In this document: in pieces, positions 8,828-15,854 of the stretch | How positions within the stretch are numbered: the stretch's first letter is position 1 | Layout: each line of letters begins with the position of its first letter | Assembly: GCA_002842195.1 (NCBI GenBank) | Contig: PHCL01000002.1 | Span: forward strand, 1-15,854 | Direction: 5' to 3' | Source of the DNA: Betaproteobacteria bacterium HGW-Betaproteobacteria-20 | GTDB lineage: Bacteria > Pseudomonadota > Gammaproteobacteria > Burkholderiales > Methylophilaceae | DNA length: 15,854 nt | The notes under the pieces: model-generated | Seen by the model: the letters and a program-made list of their open reading frames with translations, nothing else | Databases searched by the model: none | Told to the model about the DNA's origin: nothing | Made by a program: the position numbers and the translations under genes

Positions 8828-9940
8828 TTATGTATCTGAATAGCGGAATTGTACCCGTTTAACATTACAAAACAATTCATAGGCTATCGTGCCTGCGGCG
8901 GTGGCAACGTCATTGGCAGGGACTTGGTCACCCCATAGTTCTACGATACTTCCTATTTTCGGGCTGGCCATTTTAGCTTGCGTAATGTCGGTTAAATCAA
9001 CAAATAACATATCCATTGAAACACGGCCTATCAACTGAGTTCTTTTGCCATCGACCGCCGCAGGAGTGCCGTTGCCGGCGCTTCTGGGATAGCCATCTGC
9101 ATAACCGCAAGCAACTACGCCAACCACGCTGTCGCGCTGGGCGGTAAATAGGCTGCCATAACCTATAGATTCACCCTTTTTAATATTACGGATTGAGATG
9201 ATTTGAGAGGTAAGCTGCATCACGGGGCGCAAGTTAATGTCGGACGATCTTAATGGATTAGCACCATAGAGCATAATGCCAGGGCGTGACCAATCAGCCT
9301 TGGTTTGTGGCCAGCCAAGAATGGCGGCCGAGTTAGCCAGGCTATATTCTGTATGGTTAGTATCAGTCACTCCCCCGCTATGTTCTATGCCAGTGATAGC
9401 TTGCTGAAAAACTGCAATTTGCTGCAAGGTATGCGCTGAACTTAAATTATCCGCATTGGCAAAATGCGACATCAAAACTATTTTCTCTACATTCGCATGC
9501 CCGCTAAGCTGCATGAATGCTTGCGCATATTCTGCAGGTGATAAACCCACGCGATGCATGCCGCTATCTAATTTCAACCACACCTGCAAAGGCTTGACGA
9601 GTTTAGCTGCAAGTAAGATTTCCACTTGCCATATTGCATGCACCACAATCCATAAGTCATTCACGACAATATCCGGTAATTCTACGGCCTCAAAAAATCC
9701 CTCTAACAATAAGATTGAATTTTTAATTCCCGCTTGCCGCAGTTGTAAAGCTTCTTCTAAACATGCCACGGCAAAGCCATCAGCATCGTTGCTGACGGCT
9801 TGCGCGCATTGCACTGCACCGTGACCATAAGCATTTGCTTTAATCACAGCCAAGGCCCTGCCGCCATGCGTTTGCCTGGCAAGCTGATAATTATGTCTAA
9901 ACGCATCTAGACGAATGTGAGCAACGGCAGGACGAGACAT
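8828..9940 (-). CDS. alr: Alanine racemase, probably catabolic (DadX type)
   Basis: Complete 370-residue PLP-dependent alanine racemase, which interconverts L- and D-alanine in the cytoplasm. The PLP-binding lysine is K34 in AVIKANAYGHG (31-41). The second catalytic base is Y261 in SIGYGSLFTAQRD. Other family marks are WLKLDSGMHRVG (121-132), RPGIMLYG (219-226), CGYADGYPR (278-286) and VSMDMLFVDLT (307-317). The ATG lies 5 bp after the dadA stop, so the two genes are almost certainly co-transcribed and coupled. That pairing suggests a DadX-like role feeding D-alanine to DadA. If no other racemase exists in the genome, it would also supply D-alanine for peptidoglycan; the window cannot settle this. 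Confidence 0.95.
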   Translation of the reverse strand: MSRPAVAHIRLDAFRHNYQLARQTHGGRALAVIKANAYGHGAVQCAQAVSNDADGFAVACLEEALQLRQAGIKNSILLLEGFFEAVELPDIVVNDLWIVVHAIWQVEILLAAKLVKPLQVWLKLDSGMHRVGLSPAEYAQAFMQLSGHANVEKIVLMSHFANADNLSSAHTLQQIAVFQQAITGIEHSGGVTDTNHTEYSLANSAAILGWPQTKADWSRPGIMLYGANPLRSSDINLRPVMQLTSQIISIRNIKKGESIGYGSLFTAQRDSVVGVVACGYADGYPRSAGNGTPAAVDGKRTQLIGRVSMDMLFVDLTDITQAKMASPKIGSIVELWGDQVPANDVATAAGTIAYELFCNVKRVQFRYSDT

Positions 9941-9945
9941 GTGTA

Positions 9946-11271
9946 TTATGCTTTTAAAGGGGCGTGCTGAGTATTGGTGGGTTTTACAACGCCTTTATTA
10001 TAACGAGCTAGCGCTAAATCGTCACTTTGAATTGCAGGTTTGTGATTTGCCACCAAGTCAGCCAGTACTTTTCCTGAGCCGCACGCCATCGTCCAGCCCA
10101 GTGTTCCATGGCCCGTATTGAGCCAACAATTATCATGCTCCGGTCTGGCAGATGCGCGGCCGATAATCGGCGTGCCGTCTGGCGTCATCGGCCGTAAGCC
10201 AGCCCATAACTTGGCATTGGGAATATCGCCAGCATTGGGAAATAAATCATTGGTAATCATTTCTAAAGTGGCACGGCGACGCGGGTTTAGGCGTAAATCA
10301 AAGCCTGCCAACTCTGCCATGCCGCCTACCCTAATGCGGTTATCAAAACGCGTAATGGCCACTTTGTAAGTTTCATCCATCACGGTAGAAACTGGTGAAG
10401 CTTCACTATTGACTACTGGTACAGTGAGTGAATAGCCTTTTACGGGATACACCGGAATATTCAAATTTAATCCCTGCATGAGTTGACGCGTATAACTGCC
10501 AAGCGCCACCACGTACTGGTCAGCATGCAATAATTCTTGGCCTGTTTCGGAGGAAATTTCTACACCGCTGAGTTTGCCATTGATGTTTTGCAGACGTTCA
10601 ACGCTTACATTCTGGCGGAATTTTACACCTAATTTTTGTGCTTCTTCGGCCAGCCGCACTGTGAATAATTGGCAATCGCCTGTTTCATCATGTGGCAAGC
10701 GCAAGCCGCCCATGAGTTTCTGTTTTACTAATCCTAAAGCAGGTTCTACACGCGCACAACCATTGCGGTCTAATAACTCAAATGGCACACCAATCCGACT
10801 CAACACGGCCATATCTTTTTGTGCAGCATCTAACTGCTTTTGGGTACGAAATATTTGCAAAGTGCCTTGCGTACGGCCTTCATATTGAACGTCGATGCTG
10901 GCCTTCAGCTCATCCAGGCAATCGCGACTATATTCTGCCAGTCGCACCATGCGTTCTTTATTGATGCCATAACTTATTGCATTGCAGTTTTGCAATAACT
11001 TCAATGCCCATTGTAGCTGCCACAGCGACCCATCCGGCTTCATGGCAAACGGGGCGTGGCGCTGAAACAACCATTTGACCGCCTTAGCCGGTACGCCCGG
11101 TGCTGCCCACGGCGCAGAATAGCCAGGTGATATCTGCCCCGCATTAGCAAAGCTGGTCTCCATGCCAACGCCAGGCTGACGATCTATCACTGTAACCTCA
11201 AAGCCTTTTTGCGCCAGATAATAAGCACTTGTTACGCCAATTACGCCAGACCCTAATATAAGCACTTTCAT
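9946..11271 (-). CDS. dadA: D-amino-acid dehydrogenase, small subunit (DadA)
   Basis: Complete 441-residue FAD-dependent dehydrogenase, slightly longer than the ~432 of E. coli DadA. It oxidises D-alanine and other D-amino acids to 2-oxo acids and ammonia through an imine, passing electrons to the respiratory chain at the inner membrane. The N-terminal FAD-binding fold shows [19 protein letters not shown] (3-21) with GSGVIG at 7-12 and an acidic residue (D30) ending the second strand. Next comes the DadA-typical [20 protein letters not shown] (40-59), and near the C-terminus [16 protein letters not shown] and [16 protein letters not shown], which complete the flavin site. The ATG has a GAGG Shine-Dalgarno. 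It is the first gene of dadA-alr-ridA and divergent from an Lrp-type regulator. Confidence 0.96.
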   Translation of the reverse strand: MKVLILGSGVIGVTSAYYLAQKGFEVTVIDRQPGVGMETSFANAGQISPGYSAPWAAPGVPAKAVKWLFQRHAPFAMKPDGSLWQLQWALKLLQNCNAISYGINKERMVRLAEYSRDCLDELKASIDVQYEGRTQGTLQIFRTQKQLDAAQKDMAVLSRIGVPFELLDRNGCARVEPALGLVKQKLMGGLRLPHDETGDCQLFTVRLAEEAQKLGVKFRQNVSVERLQNINGKLSGVEISSETGQELLHADQYVVALGSYTRQLMQGLNLNIPVYPVKGYSLTVPVVNSEASPVSTVMDETYKVAITRFDNRIRVGGMAELAGFDLRLNPRRRATLEMITNDLFPNAGDIPNAKLWAGLRPMTPDGTPIIGRASARPEHDNCWLNTGHGTLGWTMACGSGKVLADLVANHKPAIQSDDLALARYNKGVVKPTNTQHAPLKA

Positions 11272-11337
11272 GGTCGCCTCAACAATCCGCTCATCAATGA
11301 TGATATGCGTAGTTTATTGCTAATTTATCAATATAAT

Positions 11338-11405
11338 TAGCTAAATTTATATATTTTATAAGGTAAAAAATCTTATTTATTTATATTTAAATATATAATT
11401 TACTA
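11338..11405. promoter_or_regulatory. A+T-rich divergent regulatory region with inverted repeat
   Basis: The dadA-lrp gap (11272-11450) is very A+T rich. TAGCTAAATTTATATATTT (11338-11356) is nearly the reverse complement of AAATATATAATTTACTA (11389-11405), differing by two single-base gaps, with arms 32 bp apart. Lrp/AsnC regulators usually bind A+T-rich imperfect palindromes in multiples, so this is a natural operator candidate for the neighbouring regulator acting on dadA and itself. Binding is inferred, not shown. Confidence 0.5.
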
Positions 11406-11450
11406 AATTTTAACTACATAATAGTTTTTATTGCCATTAAGGAGTAATTT

Positions 11451-11948
11451 ATGCGAATTCGTACCCATGCAGTGCGCGAACTTGATCGTATTGACCACAA
11501 AATTTTAGCCGTGTTACAAGAAAATGCGCGCATCCCGGTTACTGAGCTGGCAGAACGCGTCGGCCTATCTGTTACACCGTGTGGCGAGCGGGTGAAAAAT
11601 TTGGAAAAAGAAGGTGTGATTCTAGGTTATCACGCCCGGTTAGACCCACACGCACTGGGATTGAAATTGTTAGTATTTGTGGAGCTTAAGCTTTCCACTA
11701 AATCTGGTGCTATTTTCAGCAAGTTTAAGCAAGAAATTCTTAAATTGCCAAGCGTACTTGAATGCCATCTAGTTTCAGGAGATTTTGATTATCTAGTCAA
11801 AGCGCGCATCACGCAAATGACAGATTACCGCACACTATTGGGCGATATTTTACTTTCTCTGCCTGGCGCTCAGGAATCACGTAGCTATATTGTGATGGAA
11901 GAAGTAAAGGAAGGTTTTGCGTTGCCGCTAAATGAAGCAAAGGAATGA
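11451..11948 (+). CDS. Lrp/AsnC family regulator, likely controlling dadA
   Basis: Complete 165-residue Lrp-family transcription factor. The AsnC-type helix-turn-helix occupies about 10-60: LDRIDHKILAVLQENARIPV, then the recognition helix GLSVTPCGERVKNLEKEGVI (38-57), where the VTPC-ERV pattern resembles that of E. coli Lrp. The C-terminal RAM effector domain (about 70-150) includes VFVELKL and the ligand-loop signature SGDFDYLVKAR (109-119). A strong AAGGAG Shine-Dalgarno lies about 7 bases before the ATG. The gene is divergent from dadA across 179 A+T-rich bases, the arrangement expected of a local regulator such as DadR, which in Pseudomonas activates the dad operon in response to alanine. 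The specific ligand is inferred from context. Confidence 0.93.
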   Translation: MRIRTHAVRELDRIDHKILAVLQENARIPVTELAERVGLSVTPCGERVKNLEKEGVILGYHARLDPHALGLKLLVFVELKLSTKSGAIFSKFKQEILKLPSVLECHLVSGDFDYLVKARITQMTDYRTLLGDILLSLPGAQESRSYIVMEEVKEGFALPLNEAKE

Positions 11949-12148
11949 AATAATAATTGCATCCTGTAGCATGGCTATCATCATGCACGAACCTGTGCTG
12001 ATAATGGTTTAATTAGCACAGAGCGATTCATGCTGACAATCAACGAGAATACTGTTGTTGGTGTCACGCCGTTCGGCACAATCGGGTACCTGCTCGTGAC
12101 TACAAAAATTGAATGAGTAAGAACTACTGAACAAGAACTACAGAAGTA

Positions 12149-12181
12149 GAAAAGCCGCACAACCGATTAGGTTGTGCGGCT
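12149..12181 (-). terminator. Terminator after tRNA-Asp
   Basis: A perfect 12-bp stem AGCCGCACAACC / GGTTGTGCGGCT (12153-12181) with a five-base loop. On the minus strand it runs into TTTT, so it ends the tRNA-Asp transcript, whose 3' end is 15 bases upstream. The plus strand lacks a T-run, so it is not a strong terminator for the regulator gene. Confidence 0.88.
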
Positions 12182-12195
12182 CTCTGGACTTACGT

Positions 12196-12272
12196 TGGCG
12201 GAGCGGACGGGACTCGAACCCGCGACCCCCTGCGTGACAGGCAGGTATTCTAACCAACTGAACTACCACTCC
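12196..12272 (-). tRNA. tRNA-Asp (anticodon GUC)
   Basis: A 77-base cloverleaf reading GGAGTGG at the 5' end and CCGCTCC in the 3' acceptor strand, which pair with one G-U. The anticodon arm CCTGC-CTGTCAC-GCAGG places GTC at 12238-12236, decoding aspartate. The T arm is GCGGG-TTCGAGT-CCCGT (one terminal G-U pair), and discriminator G plus CCA are encoded. It lies downstream of tRNA-Val, separated by a terminator-like hairpin, and has its own terminator. Confidence 0.97.
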
Positions 12273-12335
12273 GTAAAACTTACGAATTTCAATATTTTAT
12301 AAAATCCGTATAAACTTTGCATTCTAAATTTTCAA

Positions 12336-12369
12336 CAAAATAAAAGAGTGCTTAAACTACCAGCACTCT
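12336..12369 (-). terminator. Terminator after tRNA-Val
   Basis: AGAGTGCT (12345-12352) and AGCACTCT (12362-12369) form a perfect 8-bp stem with a nine-base loop. On the minus strand it is followed by TTTTATTTTG, so it would stop transcription coming through hupB and tRNA-Val, which would leave tRNA-Asp needing its own promoter or readthrough. Confidence 0.75.
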
Positions 12370-12429
12370 CAAATTTTACAATTAGGAACGACTTAGTTGT
12401 CTTGCCTTGTCACTATTTTGCTGGTTATT

Positions 12430-12505
12430 TGGTGGGTGCTAACGGGGTCGAACCGCTGACATTCGCCTTGTAAGGGCGACGCTCTACCAACTGAGCTAAG
12501 CACCC
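12430..12505 (-). tRNA. tRNA-Val (anticodon UAC)
   Basis: A 76-base cloverleaf: acceptor GGGTGCT / AGCACCC, D arm GCTC-AGTTGGTA-GAGC, anticodon stem GCCCT/AAGGC region with TAC at 12472-12470 (valine), T arm with GGTTCGACC, then A and an encoded CCA. It lies 19 bp downstream of hupB on the same strand, an arrangement common next to lon-hupB in proteobacteria, and may share the hupB transcript. Confidence 0.97.
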
Positions 12506-12524
12506 TGCTTAACCAACAAAAACG

Positions 12525-12797
12525 CTAGTTTACAGCATCTTTAAGTGATTTACCAGCCCTAAATTTAGGAGAATTTGCTGCTTTAATGCTAATTGTTTCA
12601 CCAGTACGTGGATTGCGACCGTTACGGGCCTCACGCTTACCAACATAGAACGTACCAAAGCCAATCAATGTTACTAAATCGCCTTTTTTCATCGCTGCTG
12701 TAATTGAAGCAGTTGTTGCATCTAAAGCACGACCTGCGGCGGCTTTTGAAATGCCAGCTGCATCTGCAATGTTGTCAATCAGTTCTGATTTATTCAC
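12525..12797 (-). CDS. hupB: DNA-binding protein HU
   Basis: Complete 90-residue HU-type nucleoid protein, the usual length. HU dimers bend DNA without sequence specificity and shape the nucleoid. The N-terminal helices begin [26 protein letters not shown]; the body has [22 protein letters not shown] (42-63), and the DNA-clasping arm includes [15 protein letters not shown], with the invariant proline of RNPRTG near residue 63. The C-terminus is [13 protein letters not shown]. The start is GTG at 12797, with an AGAGGGG Shine-Dalgarno about 9 bases upstream; the family N-terminus MNKSEL begins exactly there. It is downstream of lon but has its own strong promoter at 12892-12921. IHF is excluded by lack of its specific residues and by the lon context. 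Confidence 0.97.
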   Translation of the reverse strand: MNKSELIDNIADAAGISKAAAGRALDATTASITAAMKKGDLVTLIGFGTFYVGKREARNGRNPRTGETISIKAANSPKFRAGKSLKDAVN

Positions 12798-12833
12798 GAG
12801 TAATCCCCTCTTAAGGTTAAATTAAATAAAGAC

Positions 12834-12866
12834 TAGGTTATATACTAAAAAAACTTAGGTTATATA
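12834..12866. repeat. Direct repeat in the hupB leader
   Basis: TAGGTTATATA occurs exactly at 12834-12844 and 12856-12866, a 22-bp period (about two helical turns), inside the untranslated leader between the hupB promoter and its start codon. Confidence 0.7.
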
Positions 12867-12891
12867 TTTGGGTAATCACTACCCGTACAGC

Positions 12892-12921
12892 TTTATATCA
12901 AGCCTACAAAGGCTGTGTCAA
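12892..12921 (-). promoter_or_regulatory. Sigma-70 promoter of hupB with overlapping inverted repeat
   Basis: On the minus strand TTGACA (perfect -35, 12921-12916), an 18-bp spacer and TATAAA (-10, 12897-12892). The -10 lies about 95 bp before the GTG, giving a leader of nearly 90 bases. A perfect 8-bp inverted repeat, CCTACAAA (12903-12910) and TTTGTAGG (12925-12932), straddles the -35 element and could be an operator. Confidence 0.8.
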
Positions 12922-12953
12922 GCATTTGTAGGAAAGAATTCGTACTTATTTTT

Positions 12954-15413
12954 TTAATGCTTAGTTGCATCAGTAGTGGAATTTGCATTTTCTACTGTTT
13001 TATCAGTAGCTTGTACTTCTTTTTCAATATTTTCATTAGTTTCATGAGTTTCTGACAAAGGCACAGGTTGTGAGGCCAGTGCTAACGCCAAAACTTCGTC
13101 AATCCATTGCACCGGGTGAATATCCAGATAGTTTTTAATGTTTTCCGGAATGTCGGCCAAGTCTTTAACATTCTGATGCGGGATTAAAACGGTCTTAATA
13201 CCACCTCGATGTGCTGCCAATAACTTTTCTTTCAGGCCGCCAATTGGCAACACCTCTCCCCGCAAGGTAATCTCACCTGTCATTGCCACGTCTGCGCGTA
13301 CCGGAATGCCCGTTAGAATCGAAACCAATGCAGTGGTGATAGCAATACCTGCACTTGGACCATCTTTAGGCGTAGCGCCTTCTGGAAAGTGAATGTGGAT
13401 ATCATTCTTTTCATAAAAGTCATCCGGAATACCAAGACGTTTGGCACGACTACGTACAACACTCATGGCGGCTTGCGTTGACTCCTTCATTACTTCGCCT
13501 AATTTGCCTGTAGTAGTGGTTTTACCCTTGCCAGGTAGCAATACTGCCTCAATCGTCAGCAATTCACCGCCAACTGATGTCCAGGCTAATCCCGTCACTT
13601 GTCCAACCTGATTGTCTTTTGCAGCTACACCGTAATCGTAGCGCTGAACGCCCAGGTATTTATCTAATATTTTTGGCGTAATGCTAATTTTTTTAGGTGC
13701 TTTAGTGCCCTCTTTCGCTTTGGTCGTCAATAATTCTTTGACGACTTTTCGGCAAACCTTAGACACTTCCTGCTCGAGTTTACGCACGCCAGCCTCACGT
13801 GTGTAATAGCGAACAATATCACGTACAGATGCTTCAGAAACATTGACTTCGTGCTCATTTAAACCGTGTAATTTCAACTGCTTAGGTAGTAAATAACGCA
13901 TGGCAATATTCACTTTTTCGTCTTCGGTATAGCCTGAAAGATGAATAATTTCCATACGATCCAGCAACGCTGCTGGGATGTTCATTGAGTTGGCCGTCGC
14001 AACAAACATGACATCGGACAAGTCATACTCAACTTCCACATAATGATCGGCGAATGTATGATTTTGTTCAGGATCCAGCACTTCCAAGAGTGCTGAAGAT
14101 GGATCGCCACGCATATCCTGACCCATTTTATCGACTTCATCGAGTAAAAATAGAGGGTTTTTCACGCCCACCTTGCTCATGCTTTGCAAAATTTTACCTG
14201 GCATTGAACCTATGTAAGTACGCCTGTGACCACGAATTTCTGACTCATCACGTACGCCGCCAAGCGCCATACGCACAAATTTACGGTTCACGGCCTTGGC
14301 AATACTTTCGCCTAGCGACGTTTTGCCAACGCCAGGTGGCCCGACCAAGCACAAAATAGGTGCTTTAATTTTATCCACGCGCTGTTGCACCGCTAAATAT
14401 TCAACAATGCGTTCCTTTACTTTCTCAAGACCGTAGTGATCATCATCCAGAATCTTTTCTGCCAACAATAAATCTTTACTGATTTTGGTTTTTTTCTTCC
14501 AGGGCAGGTTGATAAGAATGTCGATATAATTGCGCACCACAGAAGCCTCTGCTGACATGGGTGACATCAGTTTTAACTTTTTCAGCTCGCTCGACACTTT
14601 GGCGAGCGCGTCTTTAGGCATACGCGCTGCATCGATACGCTTTTCCAGCTCTTCCATTTCCGAGTTTTCATCTTGCTCACCCAGCTCTTTTTGAATCGCT
14701 TTTACTTGTTCATTTAAATAATACTCGCGCTGCGTTTTTTCCATTTGGCGTTTTACGCGGCCTCGAATGCGCTTTTCGACTTGCAGAATGTCAATTTCAC
14801 CTTCCATCAAGCGCAGTAAATGCTCCAAACGTTCAGATACGCTGAACATCTCCAATACCTTTTGCTTCTCGTCTAACTTTAGCGTTAAATGCGCGGCAAT
14901 GGTATCAGCTAAACGACCTGCTTCATCAATGCTGGCAAGTGAAGTCAGTATTTCAGGTGGAATTTTCTTGTTAAGTTTTACGTATTGATCGAACTGCGCA
15001 AACACTGTACGCATTAAGGCTTGAATTTCAATATCATTAACAGACTCGGCAATCAACTCAGCATGCGCAGCAAAGCACTCTTCGGTTTCAATAAAACCGG
15101 TAACCTTAGCTCGCTGAACGCCTTCAACCAGCACCTTGACGGTACCGTCAGGCAATTTCAGCATTTGCAGCACGGTCGCGATGGTGCCTACTTCATATAG
15201 GTCATCAGCATCTGGCTCGTCTTTATTGGCTGATTTTTGCGCCACCAATAAAATCTGCTTATTGCCTTCTGAAGCTATTTCAAGCGCTTTTACAGACTTA
15301 GCACGTCCAACAAACAAAGGAATAACCAAGTGAGGATAGACAACAACGTCACGCAAAGGCAACACCGGCAACATGCCGCCATCTGGTGTAAATAAGGGAA
15401 GTGATTTCGTCAT
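12954..15413 (-). CDS. lon: ATP-dependent protease La (Lon)
   Basis: Complete 819-residue Lon, the cytoplasmic AAA+ serine protease that degrades misfolded and short-lived regulatory proteins. The N-terminal substrate-binding domain begins [23 protein letters not shown] (15-37), followed by a helical region (about 210-340) with [20 protein letters not shown]. The AAA+ module has Walker [10 protein letters not shown] (358-366) and Walker [10 protein letters not shown] (421-429). The protease domain has catalytic S687 in TPKDGPSAG and K730 in [14 protein letters not shown], a 43-residue spacing as in E. coli (S679/K722). After about residue 781 there is an extra polar, acidic tail of some 38 residues. 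The ATG has an AAAGG Shine-Dalgarno. A sigma-32-type promoter lies upstream, so heat-shock control is likely. It follows clpX on the same strand. Confidence 0.98.
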   Translation of the reverse strand: MTKSLPLFTPDGGMLPVLPLRDVVVYPHLVIPLFVGRAKSVKALEIASEGNKQILLVAQKSANKDEPDADDLYEVGTIATVLQMLKLPDGTVKVLVEGVQRAKVTGFIETEECFAAHAELIAESVNDIEIQALMRTVFAQFDQYVKLNKKIPPEILTSLASIDEAGRLADTIAAHLTLKLDEKQKVLEMFSVSERLEHLLRLMEGEIDILQVEKRIRGRVKRQMEKTQREYYLNEQVKAIQKELGEQDENSEMEELEKRIDAARMPKDALAKVSSELKKLKLMSPMSAEASVVRNYIDILINLPWKKKTKISKDLLLAEKILDDDHYGLEKVKERIVEYLAVQQRVDKIKAPILCLVGPPGVGKTSLGESIAKAVNRKFVRMALGGVRDESEIRGHRRTYIGSMPGKILQSMSKVGVKNPLFLLDEVDKMGQDMRGDPSSALLEVLDPEQNHTFADHYVEVEYDLSDVMFVATANSMNIPAALLDRMEIIHLSGYTEDEKVNIAMRYLLPKQLKLHGLNEHEVNVSEASVRDIVRYYTREAGVRKLEQEVSKVCRKVVKELLTTKAKEGTKAPKKISITPKILDKYLGVQRYDYGVAAKDNQVGQVTGLAWTSVGGELLTIEAVLLPGKGKTTTTGKLGEVMKESTQAAMSVVRSRAKRLGIPDDFYEKNDIHIHFPEGATPKDGPSAGIAITTALVSILTGIPVRADVAMTGEITLRGEVLPIGGLKEKLLAAHRGGIKTVLIPHQNVKDLADIPENIKNYLDIHPVQWIDEVLALALASQPVPLSETHETNENIEKEVQATDKTVENANSTTDATKH

Positions 15414-15453
15414 AGAGACCTTTAAATTAAACTAAAAACGCCTACACAACTAA

Positions 15454-15481
15454 TGATGGGGTTAATACTCTGCAGTTCAAG
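15454..15481 (-). promoter_or_regulatory. Sigma-32 (heat-shock) promoter of lon
   Basis: On the minus strand CTTGAA (15481-15476), a 14-bp spacer and CCCCATCAT (15461-15453). This closely fits the RpoH consensus CTTGAA-N13-17-CCCCATNT. The -10 region lies about 40 bp before the lon ATG. lon is a classical RpoH target in E. coli, so sequence and context agree. Confidence 0.85.
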
Positions 15482-15522
15482 TAGCGTATGAGAAGATACT
15501 CAAACCGCAAAGCTGGTTGCAA

Positions 15523-15747
15523 CTAGCCAACCGCTTCTTCAACTGGCTTATCTGCGTAAATTAAAATAGCCGGCGTGTCACCACGAACAACACTTTCATC
15601 TATCACTACTTTGCTTAAATTTTCCAATGAAGGCAATTCATACATAATATCGAGTAATGAATGCTCTAAGATTGAGCGCAAGCCACGCGCACCTGTTTTA
15701 CGTTCAAGTGCTTTTTTCGCAATTAGCAACAAGGCAGATTCTCTGAA
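15523..15747 (-). CDS. clpX: ClpX C-terminal fragment, joined to foreign sequence
   Basis: Only the last ~74 residues of ClpX, the AAA+ unfoldase that feeds ClpP, are recognisable. They cover [22 protein letters not shown], with the sensor-2 arginine in GARGLRS, then [21 protein letters not shown] and a short C-terminal tail. Position just upstream of lon is the normal place for clpX. Upstream of about 15747 the frame stays open to the window edge, but the residues (for example [14 protein letters not shown]) no longer match ClpX. The expected RLPVxATL, TEPKNAL and MEGVELE segments are missing, and so is the whole Walker region. A TTG at 15771 could be taken as a start, but it lies in the unrelated part. 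The gene is therefore truncated here, by rearrangement or by a misjoin. Confidence 0.85.
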   Translation of the reverse strand, partial: FRESALLLIAKKALERKTGARGLRSILEHSLLDIMYELPSLENLSKVVIDESVVRGDTPAILIYADKPVEEAVG

Positions 15748-15854
15748 CTGCGGGATAAACGCCTCATCCAAAGAGTATTTTGTGGGGATAGATTCAGATT
15801 CCCTCCTTGAAAGGGACGCAATTCTCAGAATTACCGGAAGCTTTCTTGATGATG
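15728..15854 (+). CDS. Family 2 glycosyltransferase fragment (catalytic core)
   Basis: On the plus strand the frame from 15728 to the right edge reads [20 protein letters not shown], then [14 protein letters not shown] and ITGSFLDD. This matches the GT-A core of processive family 2 glycosyltransferases (the cellulose synthase, PgaC and hyaluronan synthase type), where K-A-x-x-LN-x-GI precedes the metal- and sugar-nucleotide-binding DxD (here DSD) and a following LL-x-RDA-I helix. The piece is internal: both the N-terminal nucleotide-binding strands and the C-terminal acceptor and membrane parts are absent. It overlaps, antisense, the frame continuing from clpX; bases 15728-15747 fit both proteins. 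It does not belong to the clp-lon locus in any relative I know of. I am fairly sure of the family and unsure whether the join is real. Confidence 0.7.

Noticed and set aside
11994..12020. Hairpin after the Lrp-type gene as its terminator (TGTGCTGAT / ATTAGCACA)
   Set aside because: The stem is 9 bp with a G-U pair but no T-run follows on the plus strand, so terminator function is not supported.
12030..12116. 28-codon plus-strand frame after the Lrp-type gene (begins MLTINENTVVG)
   Set aside because: No Shine-Dalgarno, no recognised domain, and too short to distinguish from chance; it might be a decayed remnant but nothing supports this.
15523..15771. A complete 82-residue gene starting at TTG 15771
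   Set aside because: The frame is open through the window edge, the first residues do not resemble ClpX or any family I know, and the region upstream of 15747 reads as a glycosyltransferase on the other strand.

Overview
The window looks like chromosomal DNA of a moderately A+T-rich betaproteobacterium. A Nitrosomonadales/Methylophilaceae-type methylotroph is my best guess, made from gene order and protein flavour; it was not tested. The order clpX-lon-hupB-tRNA-Val-tRNA-Asp, the rpsF-priB-rpsR-rplI operon and a PriB-containing primosome point to this class. I see no phage, insertion sequence, CRISPR array or plasmid genes.

Layout: (1) 1-3552, plus strand: the 3' end of a cusB-like adaptor and a complete cusA, a Cu(I)/Ag(I) RND efflux pump, ending at a bidirectional terminator. 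(2) 5112-3663, minus strand: rpsF-priB-rpsR-rplI. (3) 7907-5295, minus strand: uvrB, then a DUF2721 membrane protein. (4) 7908-8402: about 500 bp without a convincing gene, holding a strong orphan plus-strand terminator and a set of phased short repeats. (5) 11271-8403, minus strand: dadA-alr(dadX)-ridA, an alanine racemisation and D-amino-acid oxidation cluster, with a divergent Lrp/AsnC regulator at 11451-11948. The A+T-rich gap between them carries an inverted repeat that is a natural operator candidate. (6) 12196-12505: tRNA-Asp and tRNA-Val, each followed by its own terminator. (7) 12525-15413: hupB and lon. hupB has a near-consensus sigma-70 promoter; lon has a near-consensus sigma-32 (heat-shock) promoter. 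(8) 15523 to the right edge: only the C-terminus of ClpX, which then runs abruptly into unrelated coding sequence.

The most unusual signal is at the right edge. The clpX frame stays open to the edge, but its residues stop resembling ClpX at about 15747. On the opposite strand, from about 15728, the sequence reads as the catalytic core of a family 2 glycosyltransferase (NKADSLN, then a DSD motif). The roughly 20 bases between 15728 and 15747 fit both genes. This is either a real rearrangement that removed the clpX AAA+ core here or, more likely, a short-overlap assembly misjoin at a contig end.

Functionally, most of the window is core housekeeping: translation, replication restart, nucleotide excision repair, proteolysis and nucleoid structure. 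The accessory parts are metal efflux and the dad cluster. I found no convincing undescribed multi-gene system.
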